This document shows positions 1 to 6,032 of a stretch of 6,809 nt of DNA, piece after piece. How positions within the stretch are numbered: position 1 is the first letter of the stretch; every line of letters starts with the position of its first letter. Made by a program: the position numbers and the translations under genes. Under the pieces are notes generated by a model. The model was given only the letters and a program-made list of their open reading frames with translations. It was not told the DNA's origin and made no database searches. Source of the stretch: Opitutia bacterium (GTDB taxonomy: Bacteria > Verrucomicrobiota > Verrucomicrobiia > Opitutales > Seribacteraceae); the NCBI GenBank assembly GCA_018646565.1, contig JABGUO010000078.1, forward strand, positions 1 through 6,809, read 5' to 3'.

Positions 1-3000
1 CCCAATAACATACCAAGACCACCGAGCCCCTGAAAAATTGAGAGATAAGTATTCTCCACTTTCTGAAATTCGGAAAGACGATCAATTGATTCGGTGAGCT
101 CCAATCCATAATTCGAAAATTTTTCCTCTAAATACGCTTGCATCATTTGAGATTCAGAAGAGGGAACACTGATCATAAAACTGCGATACCCTCCCTGTTG
201 AGGAAACTTTTTTTCAAATTGTTCTTCTGGTAAATAGATAGCTCCCTGTAAAATTGAACCCTTCACGGCTGCAACCAATTGGACGGAAAAGCTCTTTCCT
301 TCTCCATCGAGAAATTCGATCTCATCTCCAATTCCTTTTTTTAAAGCCCACATCATTGTGTTCTGGTCCACCACCGCTGGTATTTTACCATCTGGGAGTA
401 TTTCATTCAACTGCGACCAATCTCCATTAGCAAAAGCAAATCGGCCCGCCATTTCGCTTGGATTTACTCCGTAAATCCTGGGTCTGACCGCTTTATTTAA
501 ATTTAAACAGCTTGCATCATCGCCTTCTCTTAAGCGAAGTGGAACCACTTGGGTATTTTGTAAAAGAGTAGTATTTAGATCGTATAATTCCCGTCCTTCC
601 AAACCATTTAGATCATCATAAATCGGTAACGCAGATTCACCAATCAATGAGAATCCTCCCGTGCCTGATAAAGGATCTTCAGAGGACACTGGCGGACCTT
701 TGCGAAACGCTCCGGTACTGACTACTAAAAATGTCCCTGCCGCCATCGATGCCATGGTGACCAGGCTCCGCCCAGTCCTTCTGCCCATATTTCGATTCGA
801 TAAATCCTTTGCATCCTTCAGTACTGTTATTTGTTGCCCGAATTTTTTTCCTAAATAATAACGGAAATACAAAATTCCAGAAAGTAAGAGCATTGCCCCC
901 GCTCCGAAATAACCTTCCGAAGCTCCCGGTGCTGAGAAATCCGTAATCGCGACCAATCCAAATGCTCCAATAAAGAAGATAATTGAAAGACAGAGCGGAC
1001 GGCTCCATTTTCTTTTTTTGTGATTCAAATTGTTTTGATTCAAATTTTCTCCAGCTGAAAGAAGCTCTCTCGGTTCAAATTTCAACTGCCGACGGGTGGA
1101 CCATGCCATTGCAATAATCGACATTATTAATGCAGCAATTCCACCCTCTAAAATCGATTGTGGATCCACACTATACTCAAATATTGTACCGGATACGGCT
1201 CCGTTCCAATCGCCCGACAATAAACTTATCATTGACTGCCCATAAAGAACAGCCAGTCCAACCCCGATCAATACTCCAATGATGGAGACGCAAAGCCCTT
1301 CACCAAGAACAAGCAGTCTAACCTTTTGGGGTGATAACCCGACGGCAAGAAGTAGCCCCACCTGTCGATTCCTTTGTTCAATTGAAAAAGCAAAAAGCAT
1401 CCCCGTTAATGCTAAGGCAGCAATAATGACAAAAAAACTAAATGATAAAAATAACTGTCCAAAATCAACTGGAGACTCAGTTCCGGCTTTTGCATCTGCC
1501 CGCAAAGATTGAAATATCAAACCCGCCTGATTTGCAGTCATTACATTTCTAAGTTTCTTTTCAAACTTTATTGGAGAATGAATTTCGCGGGAAAACCGTA
1601 AACCGGTTAAAGAACCCCAACGATTCGTCCAAAGTTCTTGTCCCGACTTCAGAGAGATGTATGCCTTGGGACTTCCCCTGTGTTGATTCCAATATTCTTC
1701 ATCTTTTGGACGAATCTTGTGGGTAATTGGAATTCCAGTATCCCATTCTCCACACGATTCTGCGTCTGATAAACCCGGGAATTGCGGAGTCCAATCACTT
1801 TCCTCCCTTTCTACCACCTTTGGTGGATTGGGACATACTCCACGAAGAATAAACTTTTTGCTCTCCTCCACCAGTTTTCTACGCTTACCGACAGAAAAAT
1901 AACGCAATGTAATTGAATCTCCTATTTTTACACCTAGATCGTCAATTGCCCATTGATTTAGGATGATCTCATTTTCTCTCCAATCATCCGGCATAAACAA
2001 AACTTTCTTCGGATCGACTGCACTGACCATTGAATACGGGATCAATCCACTACCATTGCCTTCTATATTTTCCGTTTCAATAGTATTGACTAAATAAGTG
2101 AGCACACCAGTCGCGTTTGAATCGATTGACAGAGCCGCTATTTCCAAAGAAGGATTGAGAAAGACTTGCCGTGTACGAACTGAGAAGGCACTGGTATCCC
2201 GTAAAAGTTTTACGCTGATCCCTGCATCGGCCAAAGTCCACGATTTTTCCAAAGCTAAGCGGGCAGAATTTTCATCAATTACTCCCCTATCTGATCTGCC
2301 TAGTAAAAGGAAATTGGCAAAATCAGTTTTTCCATTCTCTTCATCAAAAGAACGAAACATTCTCTTTTGTAATGTTTGAAGAGGGACAAATAATGTGAGA
2401 GGTTCTCGCTGGTTTCCCTGAATCCCGAAATGACCAAATCCGTCCGAAGAAACAGGGCCTGACAATTTACCATTGAAAGAGACAAATTTGTTATCTCGCT
2501 CGCCCGACAGAGGAGCATCCCTCGAGAAAAAGCTTGGTTCTTCAATACGTAAAATAATCCTGCCCCGCCCTGCCACCTTCAAGAGTTTATGTAACCGTTC
2601 ATTGGCGAAGAAATTATCCGCTCCCCATTCCGGCCAATTTTTTTTATCCGCCCACGATCCTATTGGCGAATGTGCGATATCCGGCGCCAGTTGCCAAAAA
2701 CTCTCCTCCACACCGAGAACCTGTACATTCCCCACCCTACCCGATCCATCGGGCAGAGAAATCGTTCCACGGGAAACCACAACCGGTGCCACCACAGTTC
2801 CACCTTCCAATTCCGTGGATATTTCTTTTGCTAACTCGTCACGAAAAAACCCGTCGGTTGCCAACAAGGCCATGTCTGCTTTGCCAATTCTCGCTTCGGC
2901 TATCTTAGATAAAGTAGAACGGACTGAATCTCCCACAGTCAATGCTCCAATCAGAACCATTGCACACAACGCGACACCCAATGCGACCCCCAAATTTTGC

Positions 3001-3047
3001 CTGCGAAAATAAAGGAGATTTCTGGCAATTATTTTCCAAAAACTCAT
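1..3047 (-). CDS. Large FtsX-type ABC transporter permease (two fused halves), C-terminus beyond window
   Basis: This is the membrane subunit of an ABC transporter of the FtsX/MacB/LolCE type. The frame is open from ATG 3047 to the left edge: 1015 whole codons, no stop. Segments, in order: TM1 about 18-38; a large extracytoplasmic domain about 39-530; three helices about 531-556, 585-605 and 632-650, enclosing the FtsX-like cytoplasmic loop (EQRNRQVGLLLAVGLSPQK, 557-575); a basic linker about 651-681; two extra helices about 684-702 and 712-732; TM7 about 761-780; a second, smaller extracytoplasmic domain about 781-998; and the start of the next helix, where the window ends. This is a tandem permease that should need no second permease chain. 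Motifs I associate with giant permeases of planctomycetes and verrucomicrobia are PGLSDAESCGEWD (424-436), a KDEEYW..HRGSPKAY block (448-463) and GDDASCLNL (842-850). The start lies 2 bases after the ATPase stop, suggesting translational coupling. The substrate is unknown; export or membrane lipid/lipoprotein handling is inferred from the superfamily. Confidence 0.9.
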   Translation of the reverse strand, partial: MSFWKIIARNLLYFRRQNLGVALGVALCAMVLIGALTVGDSVRSTLSKIAEARIGKADMALLATDGFFRDELAKEISTELEGGTVVAPVVVSRGTISLPDGSGRVGNVQVLGVEESFWQLAPDIAHSPIGSWADKKNWPEWGADNFFANERLHKLLKVAGRGRIILRIEEPSFFSRDAPLSGERDNKFVSFNGKLSGPVSSDGFGHFGIQGNQREPLTLFVPLQTLQKRMFRSFDEENGKTDFANFLLLGRSDRGVIDENSARLALEKSWTLADAGISVKLLRDTSAFSVRTRQVFLNPSLEIAALSIDSNATGVLTYLVNTIETENIEGNGSGLIPYSMVSAVDPKKVLFMPDDWRENEIILNQWAIDDLGVKIGDSITLRYFSVGKRRKLVEESKKFILRGVCPNPPKVVEREESDWTPQFPGLSDAESCGEWDTGIPITHKIRPKDEEYWNQHRGSPKAYISLKSGQELWTNRWGSLTGLRFSREIHSPIKFEKKLRNVMTANQAGLIFQSLRADAKAGTESPVDFGQLFLSFSFFVIIAALALTGMLFAFSIEQRNRQVGLLLAVGLSPQKVRLLVLGEGLCVSIIGVLIGVGLAVLYGQSMISLLSGDWNGAVSGTIFEYSVDPQSILEGGIAALIMSIIAMAWSTRRQLKFEPRELLSAGENLNQNNLNHKKRKWSRPLCLSIIFFIGAFGLVAITDFSAPGASEGYFGAGAMLLLSGILYFRYYLGKKFGQQITVLKDAKDLSNRNMGRRTGRSLVTMASMAAGTFLVVSTGAFRKGPPVSSEDPLSGTGGFSLIGESALPIYDDLNGLEGRELYDLNTTLLQNTQVVPLRLREGDDASCLNLNKAVRPRIYGVNPSEMAGRFAFANGDWSQLNEILPDGKIPAVVDQNTMMWALKKGIGDEIEFLDGEGKSFSVQLVAAVKGSILQGAIYLPEEQFEKKFPQQGGYRSFMISVPSSESQMMQAYLEEKFSNYGLELTESIDRLSEFQKVENTYLSIFQGLGGLGMLL
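1020..1049 (-). repeat. In-frame 15-base tandem duplication in the permease linker
   Basis: Positions 1020-1034 and 1035-1049 match at 12 of 15 bases, with an identical 11-base core TGATTCAAATT. On the minus strand this gives two five-residue units, ENLNQ and NNLNH (permease residues 667-676), in the hydrophilic cytoplasmic linker between the first permease half and the extra helices. It looks like a small local duplication tolerated in a flexible linker. Confidence 0.6.
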
Positions 3048-3049
3048 CT

Positions 3050-3739
3050 TCAAAAATCGGTCAGTTTTCCCTCTTCCATCAAGTAGGTCGTCTTCATCTG
3101 GCTGGCAATTTCTGGAGAATGAGTAACCATCAAAAGAGTCAGTGCAAGAGCTTGGTTCAATTCAACCAATAATTCGATCAGTTTTTCTGAATTCATCTTG
3201 TCCAAGGCCCCGGTAGGTTCGTCCGCTAAAAGCAAGTCTGGTTGATTGATTAGAGCCCTCGCTACTGCGACTCGTTGCTTTTCACCGCCTGAAATTTCGG
3301 CCGGCCGATGATTCACTCGGTGGGAAAGTCCGACCTTATCCAATAGTTCCTTCGCCCTTTTTTGCAGTTCTTTTTCCGTTAAGTTGCTAAATCCGGCCAA
3401 TGCGGGAACCATTACATTCTCCATCACGGTACATTGAGGTAGCAGGTGATGAGATTGAAATATAAACCCGATTGATTGATTACGAAATTCAGACGCCTCT
3501 ACCTCGGTGAACTTTCCCGTCGGCCGTCCATCCACATAAACTTCTCCACCGTCGGGTTTATCAAGAGTACCAATCAAATTAAGAAGCGTGCTCTTACCCG
3601 ACCCGGAAGGTCCAACAATGGCCGCCGATGAACCCTTGGGTATTTCCAAATTGACTTCGCCAAAAACATCCACTTTTTCTTCCCCTTCGGGAGACGGGTA
3701 CGATTTTGATATATTAGTAAGCTTTAAAAATGTTTCCAT
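3050..3739 (-). CDS. ABC transporter ATP-binding protein, LolD/MacB type
   Basis: This cytoplasmic ATPase should power the permease encoded 2 bases downstream. At 229 residues it is a full-length single nucleotide-binding domain. Visible motifs: Walker A GPSGSGKST (43-51), Q-loop Gln95 in FIFQSHHLLP, signature ISGGEKQR (149-156, a variant of LSGGQ), Walker B LLLADEP (169-175) with catalytic Glu174, D-loop GALD (177-180) and switch His207 in MVTHS. The HHLLP stretch after the Q-loop and the ENVMVPAL helix resemble LolD more than FtsE or MacB. However, the permease is not LolC/LolE-like, so I do not use lolD. ATG 3739 is the only reasonable start: an in-frame TAA (3754-3752) lies 12 bases upstream. 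No Shine-Dalgarno sequence is seen in the 23-base gap after the ligase gene. All catalytic residues are present, so it should be active. Confidence 0.95.
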   Translation of the reverse strand: METFLKLTNISKSYPSPEGEEKVDVFGEVNLEIPKGSSAAIVGPSGSGKSTLLNLIGTLDKPDGGEVYVDGRPTGKFTEVEASEFRNQSIGFIFQSHHLLPQCTVMENVMVPALAGFSNLTEKELQKRAKELLDKVGLSHRVNHRPAEISGGEKQRVAVARALINQPDLLLADEPTGALDKMNSEKLIELLVELNQALALTLLMVTHSPEIASQMKTTYLMEEGKLTDF

Positions 3740-3761
3740 AAATTGATACGTTTAAATTGAT
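3740..3761. repeat. Two direct copies of AAATTGAT in the ligase-ATPase gap
   Basis: The octamer AAATTGAT occurs at 3740-3747 and again at 3754-3761, 14 bases apart start to start, filling almost the whole gap between the ligase stop and the ATPase start. Seen directly. An 8-base repeat in AT-rich spacer could easily be chance; a regulatory role is only a possibility. Confidence 0.4.
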
Positions 3762-3762
3762 T

Positions 3763-5028
3763 CTATTCCCATCTTTTTGCCTTCATTTCAAAACGGGGTA
3801 ATTTTCCTTTCTCCACTGATTGAACCGGAATGCGAAGAGAGAAAGCATCTTTTAGCTCCGTTTCCACTAATTTTGCAATTTCGGGTTCCGCCTCGATTTT
3901 AATTTTTATTTCAACCATTGAACCAGTATTTTCTTTGTATACCCGATACTCACGAACTTGGTTAAATCTTCGAATTACCGCGTCCACGGATGCCGGGTAC
4001 AGATTTACTCCGCGTACCACAACCATGTCATCCGTACGCCCTAAAATTCCCCCAATCAGATCAAATATTGGATTTCCTTGCTGGTCCATTCCGGTTTCCA
4101 ATCTTACCAAATCACCCGTTCGGTAGCGCAAAACGGGACAGCCAGTTCGTCCAAGGGTGGTAAGAACGAGCTCCCCTAGTGCACCTTCGGCAACCGGAAG
4201 TCCAGATTTTGAGTCGATGACTTCTGGGAAGTAACTATCTGCGATAATACGCAATCCACCCTGCCCGCCCGGAATCTCATACGCCACCGGGCCCACCTCA
4301 GTCATCCCGTAATGGTCAATTACCTTTACCCCATGCCACTGTGTTGCGATTTTTTCCCGGAAACTCAGCTGACTTCCTCCCGTTTCGCCGGCAACTATGA
4401 TCGAGCGTAAATGATTATCCGATAAATCTATTCCGGCCTCTTCCGCAACCTCAGGTAATCGAAGTGCGTAAGTAGGAGTGCAGAAAAGATGATCCGCTTT
4501 TTGCTCAAGAATCGTTTTTAGTCTCTGCTCACTGCTTTGGCCTCCACCTGGTATGCACAAGCACCCCCTCTGAGTAGCCGCATCATGGGCGGTCCAAAAG
4601 CCTAAAAAAGGACCGAAGGAGAAAGCAAAAAAACACTTTTCCCCTTTTTGTACCCCTGCATTTTCCAATACCAAATCCCAATTCCTCAACATCCATTGCC
4701 AATCACCTGGCGTGTCCAACCAGGTCATTGGGACTCCCAAAGTTCCGCTGGTCTGGTGGAAACGGGTATAATGATTCAAGGGATAGGTTAAGTTGCTTCC
4801 GTAGGGCGGATTATCAATCCGGTCCTTGGCCAACATATCCTTGGTGGTAAAAGGGCAATGCTCCTGAAACTGGACAAATCCATTCAGTTGACTCACATTC
4901 TTAATTTGAGGCCAATGAGATTGTTGAAAACTATTTTTTTCCACCAATTCACCCAACATAGCCTGAAATTTTGGCCAGCGAATTGTATCTGGTTGATCAG
5001 CAGATTTTAAATCAGCCGATTGTTCCAT
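3763..5028 (-). CDS. PaaK-like AMP-forming acyl/aryl-CoA ligase
   Basis: Members of this ANL-superfamily branch (phenylacetate-CoA ligase family) activate a carboxylic acid with ATP to an acyl-adenylate and then form the CoA thioester in the cytoplasm. At 421 residues it is near the usual PaaK length. Motifs: phosphate-binding loop HQTSGTLG (91-98); FAFSFGPFLGFW (134-145); adenine-pocket block HYGMTEVGP (239-247); RYRTGDL (301-307), whose Asp should bind the AMP ribose; and GRTDDMVVVRGVNLYP (330-345), the start of the mobile C-terminal domain (AMP-binding_C_2-like). PRFEMKAKRW (411-420) at the extreme C-terminus probably carries the catalytic lysine (416 or 418). The usual basic residue after the loop is absent (GVPM instead of GKPT). 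ATG 5028 is preceded by TAAGG at a 7-base spacing, overlapping the stop of the membrane-protein gene. The acid substrate cannot be told; phenylacetate itself is unlikely, as no other paa genes are present. Confidence 0.88.
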   Translation of the reverse strand: MEQSADLKSADQPDTIRWPKFQAMLGELVEKNSFQQSHWPQIKNVSQLNGFVQFQEHCPFTTKDMLAKDRIDNPPYGSNLTYPLNHYTRFHQTSGTLGVPMTWLDTPGDWQWMLRNWDLVLENAGVQKGEKCFFAFSFGPFLGFWTAHDAATQRGCLCIPGGGQSSEQRLKTILEQKADHLFCTPTYALRLPEVAEEAGIDLSDNHLRSIIVAGETGGSQLSFREKIATQWHGVKVIDHYGMTEVGPVAYEIPGGQGGLRIIADSYFPEVIDSKSGLPVAEGALGELVLTTLGRTGCPVLRYRTGDLVRLETGMDQQGNPIFDLIGGILGRTDDMVVVRGVNLYPASVDAVIRRFNQVREYRVYKENTGSMVEIKIKIEAEPEIAKLVETELKDAFSLRIPVQSVEKGKLPRFEMKAKRWE

Positions 5029-5035
5029 GGCTCAA

Positions 5036-5040
5036 CCTTA
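5036..5040 (-). promoter_or_regulatory. Probable ribosome binding site of the CoA ligase gene
   Basis: On the minus strand TAAGG lies 7 bases before ATG 5028. Its TAA is the stop codon of the preceding membrane-protein gene, so termination and re-initiation are almost superimposed. It matches only the 5' part of the consensus, so it is moderate in strength. Confidence 0.5.
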
Positions 5041-5556
5041 GGAGGGTTTAGTCGCGACCGTATCTAAGGGCACCTTCGGCGGCTTGGGCGCATGCTTGGT
5101 AATCAAGTATCCACCAAGGGCAGCCATCGCAATCCCCAACACGAAAGGCCATTTCACATAGGACCAATTTCCTTCCTTAGTAGTGCTTACCACTGCATTG
5201 ACCATCGGTGCACCCGCAAAAATAATCGACATAATGACCGGGACATAAGCAGGAGAAGACATTTTTCCAAAAGCGAGTAATACCCCCAATGCTCCAATTG
5301 CACCAAGAGTCCCCGCAATCAGTGACCACTGCCAACCCTTGGTTGGATACGCCCAAAAAGCAATATTACCCCCTTTAAGCTTAAGAATGATCAGAGGTGC
5401 GACCACAGCGGTGAGGAAGTATGCCAACCCGACCCATAAGAATGCCATGATTCGTCCGTTTTCTTTATCTCCCATATTGGTTGAGCCAATGTGCATACAA
5501 ACACCATAGGTTCCCCAACAAACAACTGTAATTAATGCATAATATAAAAAATTCAT
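5038..5556 (-). CDS. Small five-helix membrane protein resembling half of an EamA/DMT transporter
   Basis: This is an integral inner-membrane protein of 172 residues with five predicted helices: about 3-22, 36-59, 76-97, 103-125 and 135-154, followed by a Pro/Lys-rich cytoplasmic or periplasmic tail (APKPPKVPLDTVATKPS). Classic EamA drug/metabolite transporters have ten helices in two repeats, so this is half size and would have to work as a dimer if it transports. Conserved-looking elements are CWGTYGV (13-19), the NGR..AFLWVGLAYFL run (33-48) and AGAPMVNA (114-121); I recall similar short proteins in planctomycetes and verrucomicrobia, of unknown function. The start at ATG 5556 is chosen over an upstream ATG at 5604. 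It has an AAGGA site 5 bases ahead and begins directly at the hydrophobic helix, whereas the longer form adds 16 charged residues (KTDEKR) and overlaps the thioesterase gene by 14 bases. No substrate can be proposed. Confidence 0.8.
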   Translation of the reverse strand: MNFLYYALITVVCWGTYGVCMHIGSTNMGDKENGRIMAFLWVGLAYFLTAVVAPLIILKLKGGNIAFWAYPTKGWQWSLIAGTLGAIGALGVLLAFGKMSSPAYVPVIMSIIFAGAPMVNAVVSTTKEGNWSYVKWPFVLGIAMAALGGYLITKHAPKPPKVPLDTVATKPS

Positions 5557-5561
5557 AACAA

Positions 5562-5566
5562 TCCTT
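5562..5566 (-). promoter_or_regulatory. Ribosome binding site that decides the start of the membrane-protein gene
   Basis: AAGGA on the minus strand ends 5 bases before ATG 5556, within an A-rich leader. It is the clearest Shine-Dalgarno match in the window and supports the 172-residue product rather than the 188-residue form starting at 5604. Confidence 0.7.
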
Positions 5567-5590
5567 TTTTCATCTGTTTTAAATATAATT

Positions 5591-6022
5591 TCACGACTGA
5601 ACATTTATTTTTTCGAGAACTACTTCCGGAATCATAATCGGGGCCATTGACCCCGATGCTTGGTCGAAGCTAACACAAGCGGCTACGACTTCTCCGACCG
5701 CAGCTTTTACCCGTTTTCCGCTCTCATCCTTCCAAAATTGAAAGGCGTAAGAAATCGATTTATCCCGAATTTCGGTAATGATTAATTTCACCTCCACTTC
5801 CTCCTCAAAGCGAAGAGGTCTTTTAAATCGGCAGGATGTTTTGACCCGAGGCCAACCAAAGCGTCCATTCTCATCTTCCATGTCCACAGATAATCCCACG
5901 CTTCGAAGGAATTCATGTTCGCAAATTTCCATCCAGCGATAAAAATTGGTAAAGTGCATGATACCGGCCAGGTCAGTCTCGCTAAATTCAACGCGTCGGG
6001 TGATAGAAAATTCAATTGCCAT
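5591..6022 (-). CDS. Hotdog-fold acyl-CoA thioesterase, YbgC/4HBT family
   Basis: Members of this family hydrolyse acyl- or aroyl-CoA thioesters in the cytoplasm, usually as homotetramers. At 143 residues it is the normal length for one hotdog domain. The N-terminal strand and active-site turn VEFSETDLAGIMHF (11-24) match the family pattern. Asp17 aligns by eye with the catalytic Asp of 4-hydroxybenzoyl-CoA thioesterase and E. coli YbgC (Asp18). It is followed by the long central helix NFYRWMEICEHEFLRSVGL (26-44), with Glu32 and Glu35 in the positions where the family has FE.AR. Strands from about 60 to 130 complete the fold. ATG 6022 begins 10 bases after the glycosyltransferase stop; no strong Shine-Dalgarno is seen, only GAGAA. 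A CoA ligase lies two genes downstream, so both may act on the same thioester pool. The substrate could be short-chain acyl-CoA, an aromatic acyl-CoA, or DHNA-CoA of menaquinone synthesis; the sequence does not decide. Confidence 0.88.
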   Translation of the reverse strand: MAIEFSITRRVEFSETDLAGIMHFTNFYRWMEICEHEFLRSVGLSVDMEDENGRFGWPRVKTSCRFKRPLRFEEEVEVKLIITEIRDKSISYAFQFWKDESGKRVKAAVGEVVAACVSFDQASGSMAPIMIPEVVLEKINVQS

Positions 6023-6032
6023 GTTCTCAGTA

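Noticed and set aside
679..1008. Minus-strand open frame of 109 codons
   Set aside because: It is in a different frame from the permease, which reads through the same stretch with helices and family motifs intact. It is a shadow of that gene.
2300..2545. Minus-strand open frame of 81 codons
   Set aside because: It is an out-of-frame shadow of the permease first extracytoplasmic domain with no domain resemblance.
2638..2645. Run of eight A on the coding strand within the permease as a programmed slippage site
   Set aside because: The permease frame continues correctly through it, with family-like sequence on both sides. A shifted product would only be a truncation, and no stimulatory structure was seen.
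2473..3012. Plus-strand open frame of 179 codons
   Set aside because: It lies wholly antisense to the permease, and its translation is rich in Ser, Pro, Arg and Thr with no recognisable motif. The opposite strand encodes a coherent permease N-terminus.
3740..3762. Terminator or internal promoter between the ligase and ATPase genes
   Set aside because: There is no hairpin with a T-run and no convincing -35/-10 pair; only an AT-rich spacer with a short repeat.
3763..5028. Naming the ligase paaK
   Set aside because: No other phenylacetate degradation genes are present, and the phosphate loop and other blocks differ from classical PaaK. Only the family, not the substrate, is supported.
5038..5604. 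Longer version of the half-DMT protein starting at ATG 5604
   Set aside because: It adds 16 charged residues before the first helix and overlaps the thioesterase gene by 14 bases, while ATG 5556 has a good AAGGA site 5 bases ahead.
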